Below are positions 1 to 9,248 of a DNA stretch of 64,000 nucleotides, piece by piece. The first letter of the stretch is position 1, and each line of letters opens with the position of its first letter. The position numbers and the translations under genes are program-made. This DNA comes from Saprospiraceae bacterium. GTDB lineage: Bacteria; Bacteroidota; Bacteroidia; Chitinophagales; Saprospiraceae. The notes under the pieces are model-generated. The model ran no database searches, had not been told where the DNA came from, and saw only the letters and a program-made list of their open reading frames with translations. The stretch spans positions 620,001 to 684,000 of the forward strand of contig JADKAE010000002.1 of the NCBI GenBank assembly GCA_016715405.1, given 5' to 3'.

Positions 1-234
1 GTTAATGTGCTGATTAGTTAATTTGCTGATTAGTTAATGTGCTGATGTGCTATATTTTATGGTTATAAATAATAATTCCGCACATTAGCACATTAGCACA
101 TCAACACATTAGCACATCAGCAAATCAGTAAATCAGCACATCAGCACATTAGCACATCAGCACATCAGACATCAGACATCAGCACATCAGCACATCAGCA
201 AATTAGCAAATCAGCAAATTAGCAAATCAGCAAA
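1..234. repeat. Inverted tandem-repeat element (TAGCACATCAGCA type)
   Basis: Degenerate copies of a roughly 9-18 bp unit (gcacattagcacatcagca and variants) run along 80-234. The reverse-complement unit (gtgctgattagttaat) occupies 1-50. The two blocks are separated by an AT-rich stretch (51-79), so the region can fold into a long imperfect hairpin. It ends directly at the ATG of xth. It is one of many elements of this build in the window. Confidence 0.85.
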
Positions 235-1000
235 ATGATAAATATAATTTCCTACAACCTCAACGGCATTCGCTCCGCTATCGACAAAGGATTGTGGCAA
301 TGGCTTGCCGATAATTCCTTCGACATCGTTTGCCTGCAGGAAACCAAAGCCCAACCCGATCAGGTAGATATGTCGGAAGCCGAAAAACTGGGCTATCACC
401 ACTTTTGGCATAGCGCCGAAAAAAGGCTATAGTGGCGTCACTACGCTTACCAAACTACGGCCCGACCGCGTGGTGGAAGGCTGCGGCATTCCCAAATACG
501 ACCGCGAAGGCCGCATTTTGCGCACTGATTTTGGCGACTGGAGCCTGCTCAATTGCTATTTTCCTTCCGGCACTACCGGCGAAGAACGGCAGCAATTCAA
601 AATGGAATTTCTCGCGGATTTTCACCAATGGGTTCAGGAACTGCGCCGCGAAAGGCCCAAATTAATTGTAGCAGGCGATTATAACATCGCTCACCAACCC
701 ATCGATATCCACGACCCGGTTGGCAATAAAAAAACTTCAGGTTTCCTTCCCGAAGAACGCGCCTGGATGAGCGAATGGCTAAATGCCGGTTTTGTCGATA
801 GCTTTCGCTATTTGAACCCCGACAAAGTGGAATACAGCTGGTGGAGCTTCCGGGCCAATAGCCGTTCGAAAAACAAAGGCTGGCGCATCGACTACCAAAC
901 AGTAACCGATATCCTCCGCGATCACCTGCGCAATGCCGGCCATCTGGGCGATGTCGTCCACTCCGATCACTGCCCCGTATGGCTGTCAATCGACTTATAG
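235..1000 (+). CDS. xth: Exodeoxyribonuclease III (frameshifted)
   Basis: Xth/ExoIII-type apurinic endonuclease of the endonuclease/exonuclease/phosphatase fold, a base-excision repair enzyme cutting 5' of abasic sites. The N-terminus (NLNGIRSA, then CLQETKAQPDQ with the metal-binding Glu) is in one frame up to about 425. The rest (GYSGVTTL, the AGDYNIAH motif, SWWSFRANSRSKNKGWRIDY, and the terminal SDHCPVWL with catalytic Asp-His) is in the next frame. The break is in a run of six A (about 422-427), where one base too many or two too few would restore AEK-GYSGV. Combined length is about 255 residues, normal for the family. All catalytic motifs are intact, so a sequence error is more likely than a pseudogene. 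Confidence 0.93.
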
Positions 1001-1003
1001 CCT

Positions 1004-1447
1004 ATGCATAAGCCCGTCGTCACCGTTCAACTTGCTGACATAGAAACCATTATGCAGCTATCTGCCTCCATCCCGGAGTTTGACGCACCGTACCCTGCAG
1101 CGGAATTCCATCGGCGCTTGTCCGCAACGCCTCACCTGATCCTGGTGGCCTATGCCGACGCTCAACCCGCCGGATTTAAGGTGGGATATGCCCGTTCTTC
1201 AACCGTTTTTTATTCCTGGATGGGGGGCGTTTTACCCGCCTTTCGCCGCCTGGGCGTAGCCGCCACACTGGCCGACGCGCAAGAAGACTGGGCCAGACAA
1301 AATGGCTTTGCCACGATAGAACTCAAAACGCGAAACCGCTATAAAGCCATGTTGTGCTTTGCTTTAAACCGCGGATTCGACATAACAGGCATAGAAATCA
1401 AAGATTCTATACTCGAAATGAGAATTTTTTTACAAAAAAGCTATTAG
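1004..1447 (+). CDS. GNAT family N-acetyltransferase
   Basis: 147 residues with a GNAT acetyl-CoA binding motif A (GGVLPAFRRLGVAATL) followed by a helix, and a beta4/beta5 region TIELKTRNRYKAMLCFALNRGFDITG typical of the family's C-terminal half. It presumably acetylates a small molecule or a protein N-terminus, but the substrate cannot be read from sequence. The ATG lies three bases after the xth stop, suggesting co-transcription with xth. Confidence 0.8.
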   Translation: MHKPVVTVQLADIETIMQLSASIPEFDAPYPAAEFHRRLSATPHLILVAYADAQPAGFKVGYARSSTVFYSWMGGVLPAFRRLGVAATLADAQEDWARQNGFATIELKTRNRYKAMLCFALNRGFDITGIEIKDSILEMRIFLQKSY

Positions 1448-1511
1448 TATAATTTTATAATGCTATTATTGCACTAGCGAAACGTCGCTTTTTATTAAAA
1501 AACGTTAAATA

Positions 1512-1544
1512 TTTGACATAGTGTGCCAAATACACTTATCTTTG
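1512..1544 (+). promoter_or_regulatory. Bacteroidota-type promoter (-33 TTTG, -7 TATCTTTG)
   Basis: TTTG at 1512-1515 and TATCTTTG at 1537-1544, separated by 21 bases, match the phylum's sigma-A consensus TTTG-N19..21-TAnnTTTG. Predicted transcription start is near 1551. No open reading frame follows before the terminator at 1743-1780, so the transcript is probably non-coding. Confidence 0.7.
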
Positions 1545-1550
1545 CTTAGC

Positions 1551-1780
1551 TTTGGCGCGCATTTGATAATTTAAATGAAAAAAGTTTCATGTTTTTCAGA
1601 TGCGCTTAGTGCACAAAAAATCACAATTTGTGCACGTAAAATTAACAATACTTCACGTATTAAAATATAGCGTCGAGAAAACTTTTCCGACGAATAAAGA
1701 GTTTTAAAGATAGTTTTCATTTGGTTTTTTGGGGTTATACAAGGGGCGATTGTCTAAAGACAGTCGCCCACTTTTTTTTT
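1551..1780 (+). ncRNA. Candidate structured small RNA, about 230 nt
   Basis: A gene-free interval bounded by a good promoter (1512-1544) and a rho-independent terminator (1743-1780). In between are at least four possible hairpins: GCGCAT (1557-1562) with ATGCGC (1600-1605) enclosing ATGAAA/TTTCAT; GTGCACAAA (1609-1617) with TTTGTGCAC (1627-1635); AATAC/GTATT near 1645-1665; and CGTCG/CGACG near 1670-1693. I see no ORF with a ribosome site. I could not match it to 6S, SRP, tmRNA or a known riboswitch. A leader RNA regulating purH is possible, but a separate -7 element (1830-1837) lies beyond the terminator. Confidence 0.5.
1743..1780 (+). terminator. Rho-independent terminator
   Basis: Stem GGGCGATTGTC / GACAGTCGCCC with a TAAA loop (one G-U type pair), then a nine-base T run at 1772-1780. 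It closes the candidate small RNA and separates it from purH. Confidence 0.85.
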
Positions 1781-1829
1781 ATACATAAAACCCCTTTCCC
1801 TTTTTCCCTTTCTTTTGCTTGCTTCTCCC

Positions 1830-1837
1830 TACCTTTG
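1830..1837 (+). promoter_or_regulatory. -7 element TACCTTTG upstream of purH
   Basis: TACCTTTG about 35 bases before the purH ATG fits the -7 consensus TAnnTTTG. No clean TTTG lies 19-21 bases upstream, so only half of the promoter is convincing. Confidence 0.45.
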
Positions 1838-1871
1838 CAGCGCATATCAATCACCACCAAGCAAAAAATCC

Positions 1872-3397
1872 ATGTTTTCTACACGCATTCAATCGGCGCT
1901 TATTTCCGTATACTACAAAGACGGACTTGAGCCTATCATCCGCGAATTGGCACGCCTGGGTGTCCGGCTTTTTCTACCGGCGGCACCCACGACTTCATCC
2001 ATTCACTGGGTATCGCCGTGGAGGCGGTTGAAGAACTTACCGGCTATCCTTCTATCCTCGACGGACGAGTAAAAACGCTGCATCCCAAAGTATTCGGCGG
2101 TATACTTGCCCGCAGAGAGGCCGACCACCTGGCGCAGTTGACACAATATGATATACCGGCTATCGACCTGGTAATCGTGGACCTGTATCCGTTTGAAGCT
2201 ACCGTAGCGCAAACCAGTGACGAATCGGCGATCATCGAAAAGATCGACATCGGAGGCATCTCCCTGATACGGGCGGCGGCAAAAAATTACCGCGATGTGG
2301 CCGTGGTGGCCTCCCGCGAGGAATACGGCAGTCTGCTGCAATTGCTGCAAGATAAACACGGAGCCACAGACCTTGACGACCGCCGCGAACTTGCCCGCCG
2401 CGCTTTTGCCGTTACTTCTCATTACGATACAGCTATCTTTCAGTATTTTGACGGCGATCGCGGCGACCTGGCCTTCAAACAAAGCGTGCCGGGCGTCTTA
2501 CCCTTGCGTTATGGCGAAAATCCCCACCAACGCGGCGTATACTACGGGCATTTCGATAGCGTATTTGAAAAATTGGGGGGTAAGGAAATTTCTTATAACA
2601 ACCTGCTCGATATTGACGCCGCCATTGCATTGATGGCAGAATTCAAACACGACGAGCCAACTTTTGCCGTCCTCAAACACAACAATGCCTGCGGTATAGC
2701 TACCCGTGCAACGGTGTTGCAGGCCTGGCAGGATGCCCTGGCCGGCGACCCACTCTCCGCATTCGGCGGCATCCTTATTTGCAACCACCCCGTTGACGAA
2801 TCTACCGCCGCGGCTATCGACCAGATCTTTTAAGAGGTGCTTATTGCCCCCGATTTTACACCGGAGACTGCCGGCTTATTGCTGAAAAAGAAAAACCGCA
2901 TCCTGCTGCAACTTAAAACATACCCGCAAAAGCAGCAAAATTTCCGCAGCCTGCTCAACGGAGTAATTGCCCAGGATGCCGACCTGCATACGGAAACCGA
3001 TGCCGACCTGAAAACAGCTACCCGGCGCACGCCTTCAGGTTCAGAAATCAATGACTTGCTGTTTGCCAATATTTGCGTCAAGCATTTGAAATCAAACGGT
3101 ATCGCCCTGGTGAAAAACAAGCAATTGGTAGGCATGGGCTGCGGACAAACCTCCCGGGTGGACGCCCTCCAGCACGCCATCAACAAAGCCAGGCACTTCG
3201 GCTTTGACCTCAACGGCGCAGTGATGGCCTCCGATGCTTTTTTCCCCTTTCCCGACTGCGTAGAGATAGCCCACCAGGCCGGCATTACGGCGGTTATTCA
3301 ACCCGGTGGCTCGGTAAAAGACCAGGAAAGTATCGACTATTGCGACGCGCAAGACATGGCTATGGTGATGACCGGCTACAGGCATTTCAAACACTAA
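1872..3397 (+). CDS. purH: Bifunctional AICAR formyltransferase / IMP cyclohydrolase (frameshift plus internal stop)
   Basis: PurH catalyses the last two steps of IMP synthesis. The N-terminal cyclohydrolase (MGS-like) domain starts MFSTRIQSALISVY and contains LDGRVKTLHPKVFGGIL. The formyltransferase domain follows with PLRYGENPHQRG, LKHNNACGIA, DPLSAFGG and the C-terminal ASDAFFPFPDCVEIA. Two lesions are visible. One T is missing from the T run near 1970 (frame change inside the early VRLFSTGGTHDF region). At 2831-2833 an in-frame TAA sits between QIF and EVLIAPDF, where relatives have an aromatic residue. Total length of about 508 residues is normal. Because the gene is central to purine synthesis and no second copy is seen here, sequence errors are likelier than loss. 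Confidence 0.92.
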
Positions 3398-3401
3398 ACC
3401 C

Positions 3402-4547
3402 ATGGATATCCATTCCAAGTTGCCCCACGTTGGCACGACGATATTCACGGTGATGTCGGCACTGGCCCAAAAACACAACGCCATCAACCTGTCGCAGGGA
3501 TTTCCCAATTTCCCTACTTCTGAAGAATTGCACAGGCTTGTCTATGAATATATGCAGAAGGGCTACAACCAGTACGCTCCCATGGCGGGGGTGCCCCTGC
3601 TCAGGCAACGCATCGCCGATAAAATTGCCGGCATGTACGGCGCCACCGTTGATCCCGAAAGCGAAATTACGATCACCGCCGGCGGCACACAAGCGCTTTT
3701 TTCTGCCATCACGGCTTATATCCGGCCCCACGACGAAGTAATCCTCTTTGAGCCGGCCTACGATTCTTATGCCCCTTCGGTGGAAGTTAACGGCGGAAAA
3801 ATAATCCCCTATACGCTGCAAGCACCCGGCTATCAGGTGGACTGGCAAAAAGTATCGCAATTGATCACGCCCCGCACGCGAATGATTATTATCAATACGC
3901 CGCACAACCCCACCGGTACGGTCATGAAAGCCGCCGACCTGCAAGCCCTTGAGCGGCTTACTGCCGGCACGAATATGCTGGTGCTCAGCGACGAAGTATA
4001 CGAACACCTCATCTTTGACAGGCTGTCGCATCAAAGCGTTTTGCGCTATCCCGATTTGCGCGCCCGCAGTCTGGCGGTTTATTCTTTTGGCAAAACCTTC
4101 CACCACACGGGCTGGAAGATCGGTTATTGCGTAGCGCCGCCCGAGCTTACCGCCGAATTCAGGAAAGTACATCAGTTTAACGTCTTTGCCGTAAATACCC
4201 CGATTCAATATGCATTGGCCGATTTCATGGCCAACCCGTCCACATATCTGTCCCTGCCCGATTTTTACCAGCAAAAGCGCGATTTTTTCTTACGAGCTAT
4301 GGAGGGCAGTCGCCTGAGGCCCTTGCCTTGTGAGGGTACGTATTTTCAGTTGGTCGATTACAGCGCGGTGAGCAACGAACCCGACGTACAATTTGTGCGC
4401 TCGCTGATCACCGATGTGGGAGTGGCCGCCATACCGGTATCCGTTTTTTACAGCGGGCAAGCTCCCGGCGACCGCGTGATCAGGTTGTGTTTTGCCAAAA
4501 CAGAAGAGACCCTCCAAGAGGCCGGCGAATTGCTCAAAAGAATATAA
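3402..4547 (+). CDS. ybdL: PLP-dependent methionine-type aminotransferase
   Basis: Class I/II aminotransferase of 381 residues, complete. It has the N-terminal INLSQGFPNFP motif, TAGGTQALFSA, the NTPHNPTG asparagine motif, SDEVYEHL with the cofactor-binding Asp/Tyr, and the PLP-lysine motif SFGKTFHHTGWKIGY, followed by the arginine in RLCFAK. The FGKT(F/Y)HxTGWK form is typical of the E. coli YbdL/kynurenine-aminotransferase group, which acts on methionine and aromatic amino acids. It starts four bases after purH and its 3' end overlaps the convergent cinA by 14 bases. Confidence 0.88.
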   Translation: MDIHSKLPHVGTTIFTVMSALAQKHNAINLSQGFPNFPTSEELHRLVYEYMQKGYNQYAPMAGVPLLRQRIADKIAGMYGATVDPESEITITAGGTQALFSAITAYIRPHDEVILFEPAYDSYAPSVEVNGGKIIPYTLQAPGYQVDWQKVSQLITPRTRMIIINTPHNPTGTVMKAADLQALERLTAGTNMLVLSDEVYEHLIFDRLSHQSVLRYPDLRARSLAVYSFGKTFHHTGWKIGYCVAPPELTAEFRKVHQFNVFAVNTPIQYALADFMANPSTYLSLPDFYQQKRDFFLRAMEGSRLRPLPCEGTYFQLVDYSAVSNEPDVQFVRSLITDVGVAAIPVSVFYSGQAPGDRVIRLCFAKTEETLQEAGELLKRI

Positions 4548-5796
4548 CTCCATTCCTTTCTTCAATCAGCCATTGGCGCAGCATATTGAGTGCCTGCACC
4601 GAAGCTGCCTGAATGGTTTTGAGGCGATCGCGGCCAATCACAAATCGTTTAGTCATTATGCGGCCTGCACTGCCAACAGCGATCCACACGGTGCCTACCG
4701 GTTTTTCGTCGGTGCCGCCCGACGGCCCGGCAATGCCGGAAATAGCGACGGCTACATCGACTCCCAGCGCGGAAACAGCGCCGTGCACCATTTCGATGAC
4801 CGTCTCCTGGCTCACCGCGCCGTGTTGTTGCAGCGTATCGGCGCGTACACCCAGGCGTTCCATTTTTATCTCATTGGCATACGCTATAATACTGCCCTTA
4901 AAATAGCCGGAAGCCCCGGGTATTGAAGTGATGAGGTGGGCAAGATATCCGCCGGTACAGCTTTCAGCGGTGCCCAGCCACAGGCCTTGCTCGAGCAACA
5001 TACGGCCCACAGCAGCCTCAAGCTGGTCATCCCCCTTGCCGAATACCAATTCTGATAGCAATTCACTCAACTCGGCGGCTTTAACGTCCAATTGTGCATT
5101 GAGCTCGGCTTCATCTTCTCCGGTACCTGTAAGCCGCAGCCGCACTTGTCCTATACCAGGTAAATACGCCAGCTTAATATGCGGAGGCAGGGTTTCTTCA
5201 AAATCAGCCAGGCGCTCGGCGATAATCGACTCGCCTTCGCCTACAGTGAGAATAGTGCGGTGGGCAATAGGCAAACCCGGAAAGCGCTCGCGAAGCCGCG
5301 GGATTACCTCTTTTTCCATGAGGTATTGCATCTCATAAGGCACGCCGGGCATAGATACGATTACTTTACCTTCATAATCGAACCACATGCCGGGAGCTGT
5401 GCCCATTTTATTGTGTAAAATGAGCGCATTGGCCGGCATAAAACACTGCCCTTTGTGGGCTTCGGTCATTTGGCGGCCCCATTTCTCCATAATACGGGAA
5501 ATACGCTCATAGGTAGGCTCGTGAAACACCATCTCGACGCCAAAAAAATCGGCCAGGGCTTTTGAGGTAAGGTCGTCTTTGGTGGGGCCGAGACCTCCGG
5601 TGATGAGCACCGCGTCGGCGTGCGCCAATGAATCTGTTAGCGCGCGATGAATATCAGCGACATCATCGCCTATGATGGCATTCCAGGTGACGCGGGCGCC
5701 GTAGAGGTTGAGCTGTTGGGCCATCCAGGCCGAATTGGTATTCACCACTTGCCCGATGAGCAATTCATCGCCGATATTGATGAGATGTACTTTCAT
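4534..5796 (-). CDS. cinA: CinA family nicotinamide-nucleotide amidohydrolase
   Basis: About 420 residues with both CinA domains. The N-terminal molybdopterin-binding-like COG1058 domain has MKVHLINIGDELLIGQ, TGGLGPTKDDLT and MPGVPYEM. The C-terminal PncC-like deamidase has LGTAESCTGGYLAHLIT, IPGASGYFKGSI, and VAISGIAGPSGGTDEKPVGTV. It recycles NMN to NaMN and clears ADP-ribose-type metabolites. I use the ATG at 5796, because homologues begin MKVHLI and the seven upstream residues encoded from 5817 look artificial. It is divergent from pepD and convergent with the aminotransferase. Confidence 0.92.
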   Translation of the reverse strand: MKVHLINIGDELLIGQVVNTNSAWMAQQLNLYGARVTWNAIIGDDVADIHRALTDSLAHADAVLITGGLGPTKDDLTSKALADFFGVEMVFHEPTYERISRIMEKWGRQMTEAHKGQCFMPANALILHNKMGTAPGMWFDYEGKVIVSMPGVPYEMQYLMEKEVIPRLRERFPGLPIAHRTILTVGEGESIIAERLADFEETLPPHIKLAYLPGIGQVRLRLTGTGEDEAELNAQLDVKAAELSELLSELVFGKGDDQLEAAVGRMLLEQGLWLGTAESCTGGYLAHLITSIPGASGYFKGSIIAYANEIKMERLGVRADTLQQHGAVSQETVIEMVHGAVSALGVDVAVAISGIAGPSGGTDEKPVGTVWIAVGSAGRIMTKRFVIGRDRLKTIQAASVQALNMLRQWLIEERNGVIFF

Positions 5797-5814
5797 GGTT
5801 TCAAAATTGAAACC
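5797..5814. promoter_or_regulatory. Perfect 8-bp inverted repeat abutting the cinA start
   Basis: GGTTTCAAAATTGAAACC has eight-base arms with an AA centre and lies immediately upstream of the cinA ATG. It could be an operator or an mRNA hairpin that hides the start region. Both are inference. Confidence 0.35.
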
Positions 5815-5832
5815 CAATGTCGGGAATTTTGC

Positions 5833-5863
5833 TTTGCCGGAACAGGATTTTTTGCTAAATTAG
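5833..5863 (+). promoter_or_regulatory. Promoter for pepD
   Basis: TTTG at 5833-5836 and TAAATTAG at 5856-5863 with 19 bases between them, 21 bases before the pepD ATG at 5885. The spacing fits the Bacteroidota consensus. The -7 hexamer departs from TAnnTTTG at two positions. Confidence 0.45.
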
Positions 5864-5884
5864 GAGCGTAATAAAACAACAACA

Positions 5885-7326
5885 ATGACGCTGCAAGATC
5901 TTCAACCCAAAGCATTGTGGAGCAACTTCGCTGCACTCAATGCCATACCCCGCGCTTCTAAAAAAGAAACCCGCGTAATCGCTTTTATGAAAAATTTCGG
6001 CGAACAACTCGGCCTGTCCGTGAAAGTGGATAGCGTAGGCAATGTAGTCATCAAAAAGCCGGCCACACCCGGCCTTGAAAACCGCCCGGCGGTGGTATTG
6101 CAGGCTCACCTCGATATGGTGCACCAGAAAATGCCGACACCGTATTCGACTTCGATACGGAAGGCATACGCAGTTATATCGACGGCGATTGGGTGAAGGC
6201 GCAGGGCACCACCCTCGGCGCCGACAATGGCATCGGGGTAGCGGCCATCATGACGCTCCTGCAGTCCACCGATATACCCCACCCGCCGCTGGAAGCGCTT
6301 TTTACCATCGATGAAGAAACCGGCATGACAGGCGCCGAGGGCCTCGACGCATCGCTTTTGAGCGGCCACATTATGCTCAACCTGGACTCGGAAGAAGACA
6401 ACGAGCTCACCATCGGCTGCGCGGGGGGCATCAATACTTTTACTAAGTTACACTACCACGAAGAAACACCCTCCAATGGCTCCACTGCTTTTGCGATAAG
6501 CATAAAAGGACTTAAAGGCGGCCATTCGGGTATTGAAATTCACCTCGGGCGCGCCAATGCCAACAAATTGATGACCCGGCTGTTGTACCGCACCGGCAAA
6601 ACTTATGAGCTACGCCTTGCTTCGTTCGACGGCGGCAGCCTGCGCAATGCGATACCCAGAGAAGCGGTTGCCATTGTAACCACCACCCACGCCACTGATT
6701 TTCTTGCCGAATTTGAGCGCCGTAAAAACAATATAAAAGCTGAGTTTCACAGCATTGAACCCGATTTGGTTATTGATATAAAGGAAACGGCTATGCCGGG
6801 CAAAGTGATGACCTTTTCCGATCAGGAAAAGGCCCTGCAAGCCCTTTATGCCGTACCCAACGGCGTTTTCCGCATGAGCCCTGACATCCCCGGACTCGTA
6901 GAAACCTCTTCCAGCCTGGCCCGCGTCATTATCAAAGACGGTGAGTTCACATCCCAAAGCCTGCAACGCAGTTCGGTAGAATCCGGCAAGGAAGACATCG
7001 TCAATGCGGTTGCAGCAGCTTTTGAAGCTATAGGCGCCGAGGTTTCCAATGATGGCAGCTACCCCGGCTGGGCGCCCAACCCCGATTCAAAGGTATTGCG
7101 CGTCATGGAAGGTTTGTATGCCGACTTGTTTGGCGAAAAACCGCATGTGGCTGCTTGTCATGCAGGCTTGGAATGCGGCATCATCGGTAAACATTATCCT
7201 GGGATGGATATGATTTCGTTTGGGCCTACGATCAAACACCCCCACTCGCCCGACGAGAAAGTACATATTCCGTCTGTCGAAAAATTCTGGAGGTATTTGC
7301 AGGCTGCGTTGCAGCGTATGAATTAA
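5885..7326 (+). CDS. pepD: Cytosolic non-specific (aminoacyl-histidine) dipeptidase, M20 family (frameshifted)
   Basis: PepD is a two-zinc M20 dipeptidase that hydrolyses X-His and other dipeptides in the cytosol. Metal and catalytic motifs are present in order: VVLQAHLDMVHQK, LGADNGIGVAA, TIDEETGMTGAEGL, NLDSEEDNE, CHAGLECGIIG and ISFGPTIKHPHSPDE. The frame breaks at about 6128, where CAGAAAATGCC has lost one A of CAG-AAA-AAT-GCC. Joined, the protein is about 480 residues, the usual size. The gene is expressed divergently from cinA. The downstream intergenic space carries a repeat hairpin. Confidence 0.92.
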
Positions 7327-7490
7327 GTTTAGCTGTTGGGTTTAGCGATTGGGTTTAGCGATTGGGTTTAGCGATTGGGTTTAGCGATTGGGTTTAGCTG
7401 TATGTTTAGAAAACTAAACCCTATCGCTAAACTGCGAATGCACTAAACCCTATCGCTAAACTGCCGAAGGCACTAAACCCCACTAAACAG
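7327..7490. repeat. Inverted tandem-repeat element (GTTTAGCGATTGG unit)
   Basis: About six copies of the 13-bp unit gtttagcgattgg (first and last variant) occupy 7327-7409. Inverted copies (ctatcgctaaac, cactaaacc) occupy 7410-7490. The halves can pair into a hairpin of more than 60 bp. It sits between pepD and the metallo-hydrolase gene, both on the plus strand. Confidence 0.85.
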
Positions 7491-7529
7491 TTACATTTTT
7501 TTATTATTTTGCCATGAAATGACTATGAT

Positions 7530-8924
7530 ATGAAAATCATGTTTTGTGGCGCAGCCCGCGAAGTAACGGGCAGCGCACACCTGATTACCCTCAACGACGG
7601 TTTCCGCATATTGCTCGATTGCGGGCTCTATCAAGGTAGATCTGAAAAATGGAAGGCTTTTAATTACTCCTGGTATTTCCCGCCGGAAGAGTTAGACGTG
7701 CTCGTGCTTTCCCATGCGCATATTGACCACAGCGGACGTATTCCCAGATTGGTGAAAGAAGGATTCTCGGGGCCTGTTCACTGCACGCACGCCACGCGCA
7801 GCCTCTGCGCTATCATGTTGCTCGACAGCGCAAAAATCCAGGAAAGCGATACCGCCTATTACAACAAACGGCACAAGGAACAAGAATGGCGCGACCCTTT
7901 ATATACAGACCTCGATGCACAAAACGCCCTTAAATTATTCGTAGGGCATGGCTACGAAACCTGGTTCAGCATTCACCCCGACGTCGACGTATTATACCGC
8001 GATGCGGGCCATATCCTCGGCAGCGCCAGCGTAACGCTACGCATCCGGGAAAACGGCCGTACGTTCCATTTCGGCTTTACTGGCGATGTAGGCCGTCCCA
8101 ACCGGCCTATTTTGCAAGATCCGCTGCCCATGCCGGAGGTAGAATACCTTATTTGTGAGTCGACTTACGGCGACCAGGAGCACGAACAGGCTCCGCAGGA
8201 AATCGAGCATTTCATGCAAGTTATCGAACACACCTGTGTCAATAAGCGCGGCAAACTGATTATCCCGGCCTTTAGCGTAGGTCGTACCCAGGAAATCGTG
8301 TACATCCTCGATCAGTTGGAATCGGCGGGTAGGTTACCCGATATCCCCGTATACGTCGATAGCCCCCTGGCCGTAAACGCCACCACGATTTTCGGCGCCC
8401 ACCCCGAGTGTTTTGACGCCGAATTAACCGCCTACCTGCATACCGACCGCGATCCGTTTGGCTTTAACCGCCTCAAGTATATCAGGGATGTAGAAGAGTC
8501 GAAGGCGCTCAATAATTCTACCGAACCGTGTATTATCATCAGCTCTTCGGGTATGATGAACGCCGGCCGCGTGAAGCACCACTTGTTTAACAACATCGAC
8601 AAAGCGGAAAACACGGTGCTCATTGTGGGCTATTGCTCGCCCGAAACACCGGGAGGTTTCTTGCGCGCCGGCGCCCAGGCCATCAAGTTGTTTGGCGAAT
8701 GGAAAACGGTCAGAGCCGATATAGCCATCATGGATTCCTTCTCGGCCCACGGCGACAGGAAGGAATTGCTCGATTTTATTCAAAACCAAAAAGCGGGGCT
8801 CAAGAAGCTCTTCCTGGTACACGGCGACTATGAAACCCAGCAGGCTTTCAGCAAATATTTGCATGCAGCCGGCTTTAAGGATATAGTCATTCCAGAGTTG
8901 GCCCAGGAGTTTGATTTGGGTTAG
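7530..8924 (+). CDS. Beta-CASP metallo-beta-lactamase-fold RNA/nucleic-acid hydrolase
   Basis: 464 residues. The metallo-beta-lactamase core has the zinc motif SHAHIDHSGRIPRL, the aspartate in TGDVGRP, and CESTYGD. The beta-CASP insert and C-terminal RMMBL region follow (IIPAFSVGRTQE, IISSSGMMNAGRVKHHL, DSFSAHGDRKELL). This arrangement is shared by CPSF73/RNase J-like and YsgA-type exo/endoribonucleases, so a cytosolic role in RNA processing is likely. The exact substrate is not readable. The start is preceded by AT-rich sequence and the inverted repeat element. Confidence 0.87.
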   Translation: MKIMFCGAAREVTGSAHLITLNDGFRILLDCGLYQGRSEKWKAFNYSWYFPPEELDVLVLSHAHIDHSGRIPRLVKEGFSGPVHCTHATRSLCAIMLLDSAKIQESDTAYYNKRHKEQEWRDPLYTDLDAQNALKLFVGHGYETWFSIHPDVDVLYRDAGHILGSASVTLRIRENGRTFHFGFTGDVGRPNRPILQDPLPMPEVEYLICESTYGDQEHEQAPQEIEHFMQVIEHTCVNKRGKLIIPAFSVGRTQEIVYILDQLESAGRLPDIPVYVDSPLAVNATTIFGAHPECFDAELTAYLHTDRDPFGFNRLKYIRDVEESKALNNSTEPCIIISSSGMMNAGRVKHHLFNNIDKAENTVLIVGYCSPETPGGFLRAGAQAIKLFGEWKTVRADIAIMDSFSAHGDRKELLDFIQNQKAGLKKLFLVHGDYETQQAFSKYLHAAGFKDIVIPELAQEFDLG

Positions 8925-9248
8925 GCTTCCACACAAAAAAAAAAGGGAGAAAAACTCTACTAACCACATTCAGCAAAGGGGTTTTGCGGGCTTCTGGTGC
9001 CCGCCCGTGGATATGCGTGGCGCGGGCCCCCCCCGGGGGGAAATTGGGGGGCTCCGCCGGAAATAAATCCCCTTTTATACGTCCGGTAGGCCAGTTGGTG
9101 GACCTGGCCGACTGCCAAGGCGCGCCACCCAGCTTTGGGATTAGGAGGGTGAGAGGGTGTGAGTAGGCTGCGATGCCGGGCCTAGACTATCACGACCCGC
9201 ATCCCTTTTGGCAGCCAAGAGTCTAACAGTCGCATAGTCGCAAAGTCA
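8925..9248. other. Gene-free region with G/C homopolymers and a repeat tail
   Basis: No credible gene. Around 9026-9052 the sequence degenerates into runs of C and G (GGGCCCCCCCC, CGGGGGG, TTGGGGGG) next to self-complementary G/C-rich sequence, which looks like a low-quality assembly join. At 9217-9247 short units agtctaacagtcgcatagtcgcaaagtc recur. The same units are seen near 37150, 40270, 44745 and 53680. Confidence 0.5.

Noticed and set aside
2831..2833. Recoding of TAA (readthrough or unusual amino acid) in purH
   Set aside because: No sign of a recoding structure, TAA is not used for selenocysteine or pyrrolysine, and other errors are common in the same gene.
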